Source: Caulobacter henricii (GTDB lineage: Bacteria > Pseudomonadota > Alphaproteobacteria > Caulobacterales > Caulobacteraceae). Taken from it: a stretch of 64,000 bases of DNA. Below are positions 9,947 through 18,466 of this stretch, one piece after another. Under the pieces are notes generated by a model. It had not been told where the DNA came from and made no database searches. It was given only the letters and a program-made list of their open reading frames with translations. The stretch spans positions 2,976,001 through 3,040,000 of the forward strand of contig NZ_CP013002.1 in assembly GCF_001414055.1 (NCBI RefSeq), written 5' to 3'. Position numbers and translations under genes: made by a program. The first letter of the stretch is position 1; every line of letters begins with the position of its first letter.

Positions 9947-10932
9947 GCCGTCCCGCCATCCTGTTCGTCTGCAACGCCGGTCCCGATGTGGGCGGCGGCC
10001 ATGTGATGCGGTCCCTGACCCTGGCCGAAGCCCTGACGTCGGCGGGGGCGGACTGCGCCTTTCTGGCCCGGCCGGCGGTCGAGGCCGTGCTCGAGGTCTT
10101 CGCGCCCGGCACACCCCGCAGCATGGCTTCCGAGCCGTTCGATGCCGTCGTCTTCGATCACTACGACCTGTCGGCCCCCGACCACCGCGCCCTGGCCCGG
10201 GGGCGTCCGACCCTGGTGATCGATGACCTGGCCAACCGTCCGCTGGAGGCCGATCTGGTGCTGGACGCCGGACCTGCCCGTCTGGCCCAGGACTATGCCG
10301 GCCTGACGCCCCCCGGAGCGATCCTGCTCCTTGGACCGAACCATGCGCCCGTGCGCCCGGCCTTTCCGGCCCTGCGCGAAGCGGCCCTGGCCCGCCGCGC
10401 GGCTGCAGGCTCCGTGAAGCGGATCCTGGTGTCCCTGGGCCTGACCGATGTGGGCGGCATTACCGGACGGGTCGTCGATCTGCTGTTGTCCCGCCCCGGC
10501 GAGGTTGCCCTGGATGTGGTGCTGGGGAGCGGTGCCCCCAGCCTGCCCCGCTTGCGGGCAGTGACCGATCCGCGCCTCAACCTGCACATTGATACCCAGG
10601 ACATGCCCCGCCTGACCCTGGAGGCGGACCTCGCGGTCGGGGCCGGCGGCTCGACCAGCTGGGAGCGCTGCATCCTGGCCCTGCCCACCCTCACCCTGGT
10701 CCTGGCCGACAATCAGGTCGCCGCCGCCACGGCCCTGCAGGCGGCAGGGGCCAGCCCCTGCCTGACCGTGGGAACACCAGATTTCGACACTGCTTTCAAA
10801 GACGAGATCGACAGGTTGATGGCGGACCAAGGCCTGCGCGCCGCCCTGTCGACGGCCAGCGCCAAGGTCTGCGACGGCGGTGGCGCCGATCGCGTGGCCG
10901 CGGCCTTTCTGGCGCGGATTGCCGGCACCTAG
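9943..10932 (+). CDS. pseG: UDP-2,4-diacetamido-2,4,6-trideoxy-beta-L-altropyranose hydrolase
   Basis: A 329-residue PseG, which removes UDP from the altropyranose intermediate of pseudaminic acid synthesis. The fold is MurG/GT-B-like. The N-terminal loop FVCNAGPDVGGGHVMRSLTL has the G.GH..R signature, with His20 as the expected catalytic histidine, and the C-terminal half carries VGAGGSTSWERCILALPTL, the UDP-binding region. It overlaps the cytidylyltransferase by four bases. In Caulobacter, pseudaminic acid decorates flagellin. pseI lies 6 kb further on, while pseB, pseC and pseH are not in this window. Confidence 0.93.
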   Translation: MSRPAILFVCNAGPDVGGGHVMRSLTLAEALTSAGADCAFLARPAVEAVLEVFAPGTPRSMASEPFDAVVFDHYDLSAPDHRALARGRPTLVIDDLANRPLEADLVLDAGPARLAQDYAGLTPPGAILLLGPNHAPVRPAFPALREAALARRAAAGSVKRILVSLGLTDVGGITGRVVDLLLSRPGEVALDVVLGSGAPSLPRLRAVTDPRLNLHIDTQDMPRLTLEADLAVGAGGSTSWERCILALPTLTLVLADNQVAAATALQAAGASPCLTVGTPDFDTAFKDEIDRLMADQGLRAALSTASAKVCDGGGADRVAAAFLARIAGT

Positions 10933-10935
10933 GCT

Positions 10936-11355
10936 CTAGTCCTTGGCCGCCCGCCACAGCGGTCCGACGGCCAGCAACAGGACCAGAATGTTGAACCCGG
11001 CATTGGAGGCATTGCCGGAGGCCAGCGACCCGGCGCTGTCCACGACGAACCAGGCCAGAAGACTGGCCAGAACCGCCCGGCGCACGCCTTCCGGTGCGGC
11101 ATCATGGACCCATTCCGACAGGCACCAGATCAGGACGCCCCAGCCGGTCAGAAAGCCCCCGGTCAGGGCCGACAGAAACACGGTGTCCGGCGAGGCATAG
11201 GTTGTTGCGCCATCGATCGGCCAGCTCAGGAGATCGAGTGTCAGCCGGGCAGGCTCCCGCGTGTTCGCCAGGGTGCCGAGAAAGAACACGGGCCCGAAGG
11301 ACCCGACGATCAGGGCCGTGACCTTCAGCCAGGCCTTGTGGAACTTTTGGGACAT
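10936..11355 (-). CDS. Small integral membrane protein
   Basis: A 139-residue protein with about four membrane helices (around LKVTALIVGSFGPVFFLGTL, FLSALTGGFLTGWGVLIWCL, AVLASLLAWFVVDSAGSLA and the NILVLLLAVG segment) and short loops. The ATG at 11355 is used because an AGGAGG sits five bases upstream; a GTG two codons earlier is too close to it. It converges with pseG with only three bases between stops. The family is not recognised. Members of this shape are often annotated as uncharacterised membrane proteins. Confidence 0.8.
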   Translation of the reverse strand: MSQKFHKAWLKVTALIVGSFGPVFFLGTLANTREPARLTLDLLSWPIDGATTYASPDTVFLSALTGGFLTGWGVLIWCLSEWVHDAAPEGVRRAVLASLLAWFVVDSAGSLASGNASNAGFNILVLLLAVGPLWRAAKD

Positions 11356-11486
11356 CTGCACCTCCTCCTGATCCCTTGCCCGGGCAGGCTGAGCCCGGGG
11401 CTGCTGTGGCTCAATTACCTGCCAGGTTATTGCTGCGGTTCAGGTCCCCTGTGACCATCGCGCTACCCAAACCCTGGAGCGTCATC

Positions 11487-11876
11487 ATGGTCAGCCCTGC
11501 CGAAAGTCCCCTCGAGATCGTCCGCCAGTTCATGAAGGCCATGGAGCCGCTGGACTATGACACGGCCCTGAGGCTCGTCGCCGACACCTGCGAATATGTG
11601 AATCCGCCGCCCCTGCCGGTGGTCCATGGTCCGGCCGGCGTTCGCAGTTTGCTAGAGCCGTTCTTCGCACCGACCCTGGAAAACGAGTTCCGGGTCCTGC
11701 GCGAGTCCGCCAGCGGGTCGCTGGTCTTTCTGGAGCGACTTGACCGCCATCGTCTCGCCGACAAATGGGTCGAGCTGCCGGTGACGGGCGTGTTCGAGGT
11801 CCATGACGGCAAGATCACCTACTGGCGCGACTATTTCGACGCGGCCACGATCATGTCGCAGTGGCCCACCGGCTAG
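11487..11876 (+). CDS. Limonene-1,2-epoxide hydrolase-like (SnoaL/NTF2 fold) protein
   Basis: A 129-residue NTF2-fold protein. The residues expected for limonene-epoxide hydrolases are all in place: Tyr37 and Asn39 in CEYVNPP, Arg84 and Asp86 in LERLDR, and an Asp in WRDYFD (115 or 118). This supports an epoxide-hydrolase active site, not merely a fold relative. Start chosen at ATG 11487, preceded by GGAG; the frame is open further upstream but that part does not resemble the family. It stands alone between a membrane protein and the glycan operon. The natural epoxide is unknown. Confidence 0.85.
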   Translation: MVSPAESPLEIVRQFMKAMEPLDYDTALRLVADTCEYVNPPPLPVVHGPAGVRSLLEPFFAPTLENEFRVLRESASGSLVFLERLDRHRLADKWVELPVTGVFEVHDGKITYWRDYFDAATIMSQWPTG

Positions 11877-12021
11877 GGACAGGCCCAAGCCCGCTCCCCT
11901 TAAGGGAAAAAACCCGGTCGACTGCGACAAACCGCGCTGGATCACCTAACGCTCGTTAACCAAACGTTGGGCGCTTGGGCTGGATTCTGCAGCGACATCG
12001 TCGCCGCCGGATTCTCCCGCC

Positions 12022-12669
12022 ATGCCCGCCCTGCCCGATATTCGCGGCCTGAAATACCCGGACGAGTTCGTCGCCCGGCATTTCTTCAAGCGCGGCCTGC
12101 ATCAGCGCAGCGGGCGGGTCGTGGAACTGGGCGGGGGAACGGGCAACAACCTCTCGCTCTATGCGGCCTATGGCTGGTCCCTGACCGATGTCGACTATTC
12201 GCAGTCGGCTCTGGACGACGCGGCCTTCAACCTCGACGGCCGGGTTGAAACGATCCGCGCCGACCTGTCGCAAGGCCTGCCCGACCTGGGCGATACGCCC
12301 ATCGACGTGCTGCTGATCCCCAACCTGCTCTGCTATCTGACCGACGCACAGGCCCGGGCCGTCCTCACGGCGGCGCGCCGGACCCTCGCCCCCGGTGCCG
12401 AGGTTTTCGTGCGCACGCGGCTGGTCGATGACTATCGCTGCGGCCGGGGCGTGGAGGAAGAGCCGCAGGGCTGGCGGCTGGCGACGCCCGAGACCGGCGA
12501 GGCCGGACTGTTCAACCTGTTCTACACCGAAGAGGGTCTGGTCAGCCGGCTGGTTGACGAACTGGGCCTGATCGAGCCGACCGCCCTGAAGGTGTCGTTC
12601 GACAATCTGCAGAACGGCAAACGCGTCGCCCCCAACAGTGATCTGGTAGTGTGGGGAGCGGTGGCATGA
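12022..12669 (+). CDS. SAM-dependent class I methyltransferase
   Basis: A 215-residue methyltransferase with the SAM-binding motif I VVELGGGTGNNLSLYAAYG at about residues 37-55, an acidic motif II in LTDVDYSQSALDDA, and DVLLIPNLLCYL as motif IV. It is the first gene of a tightly coupled trio: its stop overlaps the ATG of the FAD oxidoreductase (ATGA, 12666-12669). The methyl acceptor is not evident. Given the downstream WbqC gene and the flanking pseudaminic genes, a sugar or sugar-linked acceptor is a reasonable guess. Confidence 0.88.
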   Translation: MPALPDIRGLKYPDEFVARHFFKRGLHQRSGRVVELGGGTGNNLSLYAAYGWSLTDVDYSQSALDDAAFNLDGRVETIRADLSQGLPDLGDTPIDVLLIPNLLCYLTDAQARAVLTAARRTLAPGAEVFVRTRLVDDYRCGRGVEEEPQGWRLATPETGEAGLFNLFYTEEGLVSRLVDELGLIEPTALKVSFDNLQNGKRVAPNSDLVVWGAVA

Positions 12670-13928
12670 GCGAGCGCATTCGCATTGTCGGCGGCGGGCT
12701 GACCGGCATTCTGGCGGCCTTCGAAGCCCATCGTCTGGGCTGGCGCGACATCACGATCCAGGAGCGCTTCGAGGCGCTCGGCGGCGTGGCCCGCCCCCGG
12801 GTCGTGCATGGCCAGGAGATGCGGGACGGCTGCATCTATTTCGGCGGCGCTGGCGACCCCATCGTCGAGACCCTGTCGGCCCACGGCGCAACCTTTGAAG
12901 CCTTCGACAACCGGTTTGGCTCTGTCAGCCTGGGTGCCGACGAGCGCCGGGTCTTTACCTGGGACTTCGGCGGCCCGGCAGTCGACTGTGCCGCGACCAG
13001 GATTTCTCGCCCGGCCGGCGACAGCCTGGCCGACCGCATCGCCGCCTATCCGCCGGCCATAGCCGCCCGGCTGGACGCCTTCTGTCGCTGGCACCTGGAC
13101 ACCGATCTCGACCTTGTCCAGGGCGAGGCGGCCATACCGCTGGCGATCAACCGGGTCTTCCCGGCCGCAGCCGACCTGACCGCCCTGGCGGCCCTGAAGG
13201 CGACCGATCCCTGGGCTGACGAGCTCTATGCCATTCCGCGGGGCCTGTCGGGCCGCACCGCAAACCTGAGCGCCACCCTGCCGGTCGGTGGCTTCTCTGC
13301 CCTGTTCGACACCTGCCACAGGGCCCTGGTGCAGTTGGGGGTCAAGGTCGAGCTCAATGCCCTGGTCTCGCCCCGTGCCCTGCTGGCCGCCCCCCAGGCC
13401 GACGAGACCGTGGTCTGGGCCGCCAACCCGACGCCGCTGTTCAAGCCCCTCGGCCTGGCCAGGCCCGATCTGCTCAAGAAGAGCTTTGCCACCTATGTCT
13501 TCGCCGTCGAGTTCGACGGCCCCTGCCCGGTCTATGTCCAGAACTTCACGGCCCAGGGCGCGGCCTTCCGCGTCTATCTCTATGAGAGCGGCGGCCAGAC
13601 CCTGGCCGTAGCCGAATGCGTACGCGAGGCCGACCTGGCCAAGCTGCCCGGCGAGATGCGGACCCTGATGTCTGGCTTCGGTGGCCTCAAGGTCGGTGCC
13701 CTGCTGCACACGGACGTCAAGCCGCGCTGGATCTACCATACGCTGGACGCCATCTCGGGCCTCAAGGCCCTTCGCCGCGAGTTGGCCGGCCGCTTCGGTA
13801 CCGCCTTCATCCCGGGGGCCTGGGAGCCCTATGCCAAGGCGGCCAAGCTGTCCGAGGTCAATGCCGCCCTGCTGGCCGCGCGCGAGGACGCCCCCGCACT
13901 GGCTCCGACGGCCGCGCTGGCCGGATGA
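12666..13928 (+). CDS. FAD/NAD(P)-binding oxidoreductase, flavin mutase/amine-oxidase-like
   Basis: A 420-residue protein with an N-terminal Rossmann motif IRIVGGGLTGILAAFEAHRL and the ribose-binding acidic residue in ITIQERFEALGGV, as in amine oxidases, protoporphyrinogen oxidase-like enzymes and UDP-galactopyranose mutase. The CIYFGGAGDPIVETL stretch after the dinucleotide fold fits that superfamily. No specific substrate motif is recognised. It overlaps both neighbours by ATGA, so the three genes are almost certainly expressed together. In a surface-glycan context it may be a flavin-dependent sugar-modifying enzyme, but that is inference. Confidence 0.85.
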   Translation: MSERIRIVGGGLTGILAAFEAHRLGWRDITIQERFEALGGVARPRVVHGQEMRDGCIYFGGAGDPIVETLSAHGATFEAFDNRFGSVSLGADERRVFTWDFGGPAVDCAATRISRPAGDSLADRIAAYPPAIAARLDAFCRWHLDTDLDLVQGEAAIPLAINRVFPAAADLTALAALKATDPWADELYAIPRGLSGRTANLSATLPVGGFSALFDTCHRALVQLGVKVELNALVSPRALLAAPQADETVVWAANPTPLFKPLGLARPDLLKKSFATYVFAVEFDGPCPVYVQNFTAQGAAFRVYLYESGGQTLAVAECVREADLAKLPGEMRTLMSGFGGLKVGALLHTDVKPRWIYHTLDAISGLKALRRELAGRFGTAFIPGAWEPYAKAAKLSEVNAALLAAREDAPALAPTAALAG

Positions 13929-14629
13929 CTGCGATGACCACGGCGGCGATCATGCAGCCGACCTATCTGCCCTATCTGGGCTATTTCCAGCTGATGGCGG
14001 CCAGCGACGTCTTCGTCTTTCTCGACGACGTGCAGTTCGCCCGGCGCTCGTGGCAGTCGCGCAACCGCATCCTGACGGCCCAGGGCGAGCTGATGCTGAC
14101 CATTCCGGTCCGGAAACATGACCGCGACACGCCGATCAGTGCGATCGAGATCGACGACAGCCAGGGCTGGCGCGAGAAGCATCTGGCCGCCCTGCGCCAT
14201 GCCTATGGCAAGCGGCCGGCCTTTGCCGAAGGCTGGGCCTTTGTCTTCGAACAGCTGGCGCAGCATCGGGACGGGCGGCTGGCCGACCTGACCTGCGACA
14301 TGGCCAGGGCAGCGGCGGCGAAGATCGGCCTGACGCCCCGTCTGGTCCGGGCCTCCGAGCTGGGGGCCGAAGGTGCCCGTTCGGAGCACCTTCTGGCCGT
14401 CTGCCGGGCCGTGGGCGCGACCCACTATGTCTCGCCCACCGGCTCTGTGGACTACATGGAAGAGGACGGCGTGTTTGCGGCGGCGGGCTTTCCGGCACGG
14501 TTCCAGGCGTTCCGGCCGGTGAGCTACCCCCAAGGACCGGGCGAGTTTGTGCCGTTCATGGGCTTTGTCGACGCCCTGATGAATGTGGGCTGGGCGGGGA
14601 TGGCGGCCCTGGTATCGCCAAAGCCCTAG
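13925..14629 (+). CDS. WbqC family protein
   Basis: A 234-residue WbqC-family protein, named after an O-antigen cluster gene. The family signature is near-complete at the N-terminus: AAIMQPTYLPYLGYFQLMAA, then FVFLDDVQFARRSWQSRNRI. A later block HYVSPTGSVDYMEEDGVF is also typical. The biochemical role of the family is uncertain; members sit in polysaccharide and glycan clusters. The ATG at 13925 overlaps the preceding stop. The SDR gene follows after 50 bases with its own strong ribosome-binding site. Confidence 0.92.
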   Translation: MTAMTTAAIMQPTYLPYLGYFQLMAASDVFVFLDDVQFARRSWQSRNRILTAQGELMLTIPVRKHDRDTPISAIEIDDSQGWREKHLAALRHAYGKRPAFAEGWAFVFEQLAQHRDGRLADLTCDMARAAAAKIGLTPRLVRASELGAEGARSEHLLAVCRAVGATHYVSPTGSVDYMEEDGVFAAAGFPARFQAFRPVSYPQGPGEFVPFMGFVDALMNVGWAGMAALVSPKP

Positions 14630-14679
14630 CGAACGCCGATCACTTGCCGCATCCTTCCTTGGCAGTTGGGAGGCCGAGC

Positions 14680-15534
14680 ATGTCCAGATCCGTCGTCGTC
14701 ACAGGGGTTTCCACCGGTATCGGCTGGGCGATCACCCAGGTTCTGGTGGCGGGCGGCTTCCACGTCTTTGGCAGTGTCCGCAAACAGGCCGACGCCGAGC
14801 GCCTGCAGGCCACCTTCGGGTCCAGCTTCACCCCACTGGTCTTTGATGTCACCGACGAGGCCGCCGTCAACGCCGCGGCGCGCAAGGTCGAGGCGGCCCT
14901 GAACGGCGCGACCCTGGCGGGACTAGTCAACAATGCTGGCATCGCCGTGGCCGGCCCCCTGCTGCACCTGCCTGTGGACGAGTTTCGCCAGCAGCTGGAG
15001 GTCAACCTGACCGGGGTGGTCATCGCGACCCAGGCCTTCGCCCCACTGCTGGGGGCCCAAAGTCCGGCACGCACCGATCCCGGCCGGATCGTCAACATTT
15101 CCTCGGTCGGGGGCAAGACCGCCAATCCGTTCATGGGGCCCTACTGCACGTCCAAGTTCGGGCTGGAGGGCCTGTCGGAGTCGCTGCGCCGGGAGCTGCT
15201 GCCCTTCGGCGTCGACGTGGTGATCGTGGCCCCGGGCGCTGTGGCCACGCCGATCTGGGACAAGGCCGACAGCGTCGATGTCGCCCGCTATGCCAATACC
15301 GTCTATGCCCCGGCCCTGGCCGGCATGAAGGCCTTCATGCTGACGATCGGCAAGTCCGGCCTGCCGCCCGAACGGATCGGCGAGGCCGTGCATCTGGCCC
15401 TGACGACGGCCAGCCCCAAGACGCGCTATGTGATCTCGCCCGATCCCGTGCAGGTCCTGCTGGGCCAGATCCTGCCCAAGCGCATGCTCGACCGGATCAT
15501 CGGCAAGCGACTGGGCCTGCTGCCCAAGGCTTGA
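14680..15534 (+). CDS. Short-chain dehydrogenase/reductase
   Basis: A 284-residue classical SDR. The cofactor motif TGVSTGIG is at 8-15, the structural NNAG at 84-87, catalytic Ser in NISSV at about 141-142, and the YxxxK pair Tyr155/Lys159 in YCTSK. An arginine at 34 after the second strand favours NADPH. The start at 14680 is chosen because GGGAGG stands six bases upstream; the frame is open 12 codons further. The C-terminal part (DPVQVLLGQILPKRMLDRII) is like SDRs with a hydrophobic tail. Substrate unknown. Confidence 0.92.
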   Translation: MSRSVVVTGVSTGIGWAITQVLVAGGFHVFGSVRKQADAERLQATFGSSFTPLVFDVTDEAAVNAAARKVEAALNGATLAGLVNNAGIAVAGPLLHLPVDEFRQQLEVNLTGVVIATQAFAPLLGAQSPARTDPGRIVNISSVGGKTANPFMGPYCTSKFGLEGLSESLRRELLPFGVDVVIVAPGAVATPIWDKADSVDVARYANTVYAPALAGMKAFMLTIGKSGLPPERIGEAVHLALTTASPKTRYVISPDPVQVLLGQILPKRMLDRIIGKRLGLLPKA

Positions 15535-15975
15535 GGTCTCGGAAGCTTGGGCGATTTCGCACGTTAAGGCCGGCAAGCATGGTAGGGTGACGGAGAGGCG
15601 TAACCAAACGCCCCCTGGCGCGTTCCCCCCTGATCGCGGATCGCCGCCAACGGCTCCCCACAGAAGGGAGCGAGCCCCTGATAGCCGACAATCGACAAGA
15701 CGCCCCCTGGCTGGCCGCGTAGCGCCGCGTCGGACCCCTCGCGGTCCGAGCGCCATCGCGCGCCTGTCGCCCCGCACCAGAAGAAGTGACCCGCCGATGA
15801 AAACCTATCCGGGCACCCGCCCCTCCGGGCCAAAGGGCCTGAACGATTCCCGCTCGACCGGCGGTCAGCCCACCCGGCCGCGCCCGATCGATCCCGATGC
15901 CCTCCGGGGCACCAAGACGTGAGCCGCCTGACGCCGGTTCCCGCACGCCAGACGACCGTATCCGGGGAGGGCAGC
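15535..15975 (+). other. 441-base gap with several hairpins, no convincing gene
   Basis: No long credible coding region. A 41-codon frame (15797-15922, starting MKTYPGTRPSGPKGLND) overlaps a GTG in the next gene's frame, but its ribosome-binding site is weak and it is rich in Pro/Gly/Arg. Hairpins include 15597-15601 with 15608-15612, a CTCCC/GGGAG pair around 15654-15678, and a perfect 7-bp stem 15730-15736 with 15743-15749. It could be a long structured leader or a small RNA, but it matches no RNA family I can name. Confidence 0.4.
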
Positions 15976-16869
15976 GTGATCGCCTATTTGGTGCTGGTTC
16001 ACCGCTATCCCGAACAGTTCAAGCGTCTGTTCCGGGCGATCCATGACCCCGACAACCACTATCTGATCCATGTCGACAAGAACTCGGGTCCGGCCCTTGA
16101 AGCCGATATCCGCGAATTCCTGTCCGCCTATCCCAACGCGGCCGTGCTGGAGAGCAAGAAGGCCCTGTGGGGCGGCTACAGCCTGGTCGATGCCGAACTG
16201 CGCGGCATGGAAAAGCTTCTGGAGATGGGCAAGGACTGGAGCTTCTTCATCAACTTGTCGGGACAGGACTTCCCGCTGATGACCCAGAAGCGCATTCGCG
16301 CCTTCCTCGCGCAAAACCGGGGCCGCGAGTTCATCCGGGTGCTGGACCAGGCCCGGATGCGTCCAGACACCATGGGCCGGGTGCTGAAACATGTGGTCGA
16401 GCTGAAGGGCCGCATCGTCGACACCCTGGCCACGCGACTCTTTCTTGACGGGGCCACCCCCTATATCGGCACCCAGTGGAAGATTGTCAGCCGGACCTTC
16501 TGCGACTTCGTCTGCCACGACCCGTCGGTGGAGCGCTACAAGGCCTTCTACCGCAACACCTTCATCGCCGATGAGGGCTTCTTCCAGACCGTGATGATGA
16601 ACACCTCCACCCATGGCGAGGTGATCAATGACGACAAGCGGATGATCGACTGGATCCCTGACGGCGACATCAAGCTGAGGCCCCGCACATTCGTGGCTTC
16701 GGACGCCATGCAACTGACCACCGGCCAGGACCTCTTTGCCCGCAAGTTCGATGCAACCGAGGATTCCGAGATCCTCGACCTCCTGGAGGCCCATCTGCGC
16801 ACCCAGGACGTGGCGAACGTGGATGAGGCACCAAGCGCCCCCGCACCGCGACTGCTCGTGGGGGCCTAG
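15976..16869 (+). CDS. GT14 (core-2/I-branching enzyme-like) glycosyltransferase
   Basis: A 297-residue family-14 glycosyltransferase, related to beta-1,6-N-acetylglucosaminyltransferases and xylosyltransferases. The start motif IAYLVLVHRYPEQFKRLF leads into HYLIHVDKNS, then WGGYSLVDAELRGMEKLL and WSFFINLSGQDFPLMTQ, which are the family hallmarks, and SDEGF-like IADEGFFQTVMMN near the C-terminus. Start: GTG at 15976 is chosen because GGGGAGG lies five bases upstream and the family begins right there; a GTG at 15919 adds 19 unlike residues. No membrane anchor. It probably adds an amino sugar or pentose to a surface glycan. Confidence 0.9.
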   Translation: MIAYLVLVHRYPEQFKRLFRAIHDPDNHYLIHVDKNSGPALEADIREFLSAYPNAAVLESKKALWGGYSLVDAELRGMEKLLEMGKDWSFFINLSGQDFPLMTQKRIRAFLAQNRGREFIRVLDQARMRPDTMGRVLKHVVELKGRIVDTLATRLFLDGATPYIGTQWKIVSRTFCDFVCHDPSVERYKAFYRNTFIADEGFFQTVMMNTSTHGEVINDDKRMIDWIPDGDIKLRPRTFVASDAMQLTTGQDLFARKFDATEDSEILDLLEAHLRTQDVANVDEAPSAPAPRLLVGA

Positions 16870-16908
16870 GCAAGTCCACCATCGGCAATGGTGAGTCGCA
16901 AACGAAAG

Positions 16909-16938
16909 CTGTCATCCCGGACAAGTCCGGGATGACAG
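16909..16938. repeat. Perfect 14-bp hairpin, dispersed GTCATCCCGGAC repeat
   Basis: CTGTCATCCCGGAC (16909-16922) and its exact complement (16925-16938) with a two-base loop, followed by TCTGTTTTG. It lies between the convergent GT14 and pseI genes and could terminate the GT14 transcript. The same 14-mer begins the larger hairpin at 61452. Confidence 0.85.
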
Positions 16939-16978
16939 TCTGTTTTGATCTGAAGCGATCCGGGAAACGGAGGACGCC

Positions 16979-18034
16979 CTAACCCACCATCGACCAGTCC
17001 AGCGGCTCGCCGCGGGCCAGGTCGCGTGCGGCCTTGCCGGCCAGCACCTTGGCGAGATCGGCGGGCGGCAGGCCGTTGCCGGGGCGGACCGAGCGGACAT
17101 TGGCCCTGGTCAGGGGCTCGCCGGCTTTCACATCGGCGGTCACATAGAGCGAGCGGCGGAAGAGCAGGCTGGTCGCTTCCGACCCCAGGGTATCGTAGTG
17201 GGCGCGACCCAGCGAAGCCCAGGCGTTCTTGGTGTCCTCCACCAGGGCCTTAAACTCGGCGGGCTCCAGGCTGAAGGCCGCGTCAGGACCGCCGTCGGCG
17301 CGGGCCAGGGTGAAGTGCTTTTCCACCGCGCAGGCCCCGACCGAGACCGCCGCCACCGAGGCGGCCGTGCCCGGCGTGTGATCCGACAGGCCCACCGGAC
17401 AACCGAAACGCTGGGCCATGTCGGCGACTGTCCGCACATTGGCGTCGGCAAAGGTGGCCGGATAGCTCGAGACACAGTGCAGCAGCAGGACGCCCGCCGC
17501 GCCGGCCGACAGGGCCGTTTCGCGGGCGGTCTCGATCTCCTGCAGATTGGCCATGCCAGTCGAGATGATCAGCGGCTTGCCCTTGCTGGCGGCATACTGG
17601 ATCAGCGGGATGTCGACGGCCTCGAACGAGGCGATCTTGAAGGCCGGCGCGCCCAGGCTGTCGAGCAGGTCCACCGCCGTCTCGTCGAACGGGCTGGAGA
17701 AGATCGTCACCCCGCGCTGGCGGGCCCGCTCGAAGATCGCCGCATGCCATTCGAACGGCGTATGGGCCTCTTCGTAAAGCTCATACAGGGTGCGCCCGTC
17801 CCACAGTCCGCCATGGATCTTGAACTCGGGGCGGTCGACATCGAGGGTGATGGTGTCGGCGGTATAGGTCTGGATCTTGATCGCGTCGCAACCGGTCGCG
17901 GCGGCGGCGTCGACCATGGTCAGGCAGCGCTCGAGGCTGCCATTGTGATTGCCCGACAGTTCACAGATCACATAGGGCGACTGGTCGGTGCCGATCTTGC
18001 GGCCGGCGATCTCGATGAAGGGGGAGTCGGTCAT
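16979..18034 (-). CDS. pseI: Pseudaminic acid synthase (NeuB family)
   Basis: A 351-residue NeuB-type synthase that condenses phosphoenolpyruvate with a 6-deoxy-hexosamine to form a nonulosonate. The TIM-barrel part shows ICELSGNHNGSLERCL, CDAIKIQTYTADTITLD, IFSSPFDETAVDLL, HCVSSYPA, VGLSDHTPG and VEKHFTLAR. The last 60 residues form a SAF (antifreeze-like) domain, SLYVTADVKAGEPLTRANVR. ADTITLD and the NGSLERC stretch fit PseI better than sialic or legionaminic synthases, and pseG upstream agrees. In Caulobacter the homologue is often called neuB and serves flagellin glycosylation. Confidence 0.93.
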   Translation of the reverse strand: MTDSPFIEIAGRKIGTDQSPYVICELSGNHNGSLERCLTMVDAAAATGCDAIKIQTYTADTITLDVDRPEFKIHGGLWDGRTLYELYEEAHTPFEWHAAIFERARQRGVTIFSSPFDETAVDLLDSLGAPAFKIASFEAVDIPLIQYAASKGKPLIISTGMANLQEIETARETALSAGAAGVLLLHCVSSYPATFADANVRTVADMAQRFGCPVGLSDHTPGTAASVAAVSVGACAVEKHFTLARADGGPDAAFSLEPAEFKALVEDTKNAWASLGRAHYDTLGSEATSLLFRRSLYVTADVKAGEPLTRANVRSVRPGNGLPPADLAKVLAGKAARDLARGEPLDWSMVG

Positions 18035-18093
18035 GGCGCGGTCCGGAGCAACATGGTTTCCGGCAGTTTAACCCGGGAAAGGTGGACGAGGCG

Positions 18094-18408
18094 TCAATCG
18101 CCGCCGCCGCCGCCGTCTCCACCGCCCCCATCGCCATCGCTGGAGCCGTCGGAGTCGTCAGAGCCCTCTGACTTGGACCCCTTGGAGGAGGAACCGATGG
18201 GGACAATGCCGCCATCGCCGCCGTCTGTGGCGCGATCCCGCTTCTTGTTCTTCTCGGCGGCTGCGCCCGCCCCCATCATGGCCACGCCCGAGCCGGCACC
18301 GATGGCGACGCCCAAGGCGAGACCCAGGGCCAGATTGTCGAGCGCCAGGCCCAGAGCCACCCCGATGGCGATCCCGACGCCAATGCCGATCGGCAAACCC
18401 GCTTTCAT
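18094..18408 (-). CDS. Small glycine-zipper membrane protein with Gly/Asp/Ser tail
   Basis: A 104-residue protein. Residues 5-50 form two hydrophobic helices dense in small residues (GIGVGIAIGVALGLALDN, then LALGLALGVAIGAGSGV), a glycine-zipper pattern that packs membrane helices. A short basic linker (EKNKKRDRA) is followed by about 40 residues of Gly, Asp and Ser low complexity ending GGGGD. A GGGGA sits upstream of the ATG. Stop lies about 60 bases from pseI's start on the same strand. No function is known to me. Confidence 0.75.
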   Translation of the reverse strand: MKAGLPIGIGVGIAIGVALGLALDNLALGLALGVAIGAGSGVAMMGAGAAAEKNKKRDRATDGGDGGIVPIGSSSKGSKSEGSDDSDGSSDGDGGGGDGGGGGD

Positions 18409-18466
18409 GATGTCCCCCGTGTTGCAGCCATCGCGCTAAGCTGGAATCGACACTATATCTGCGCCC

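Noticed and set aside
15587..15922. A 111-codon frame upstream of the GT14 gene
   Set aside because: Starts at a weak GTG, Arg/Pro-rich with no domain, and the region is full of hairpins.
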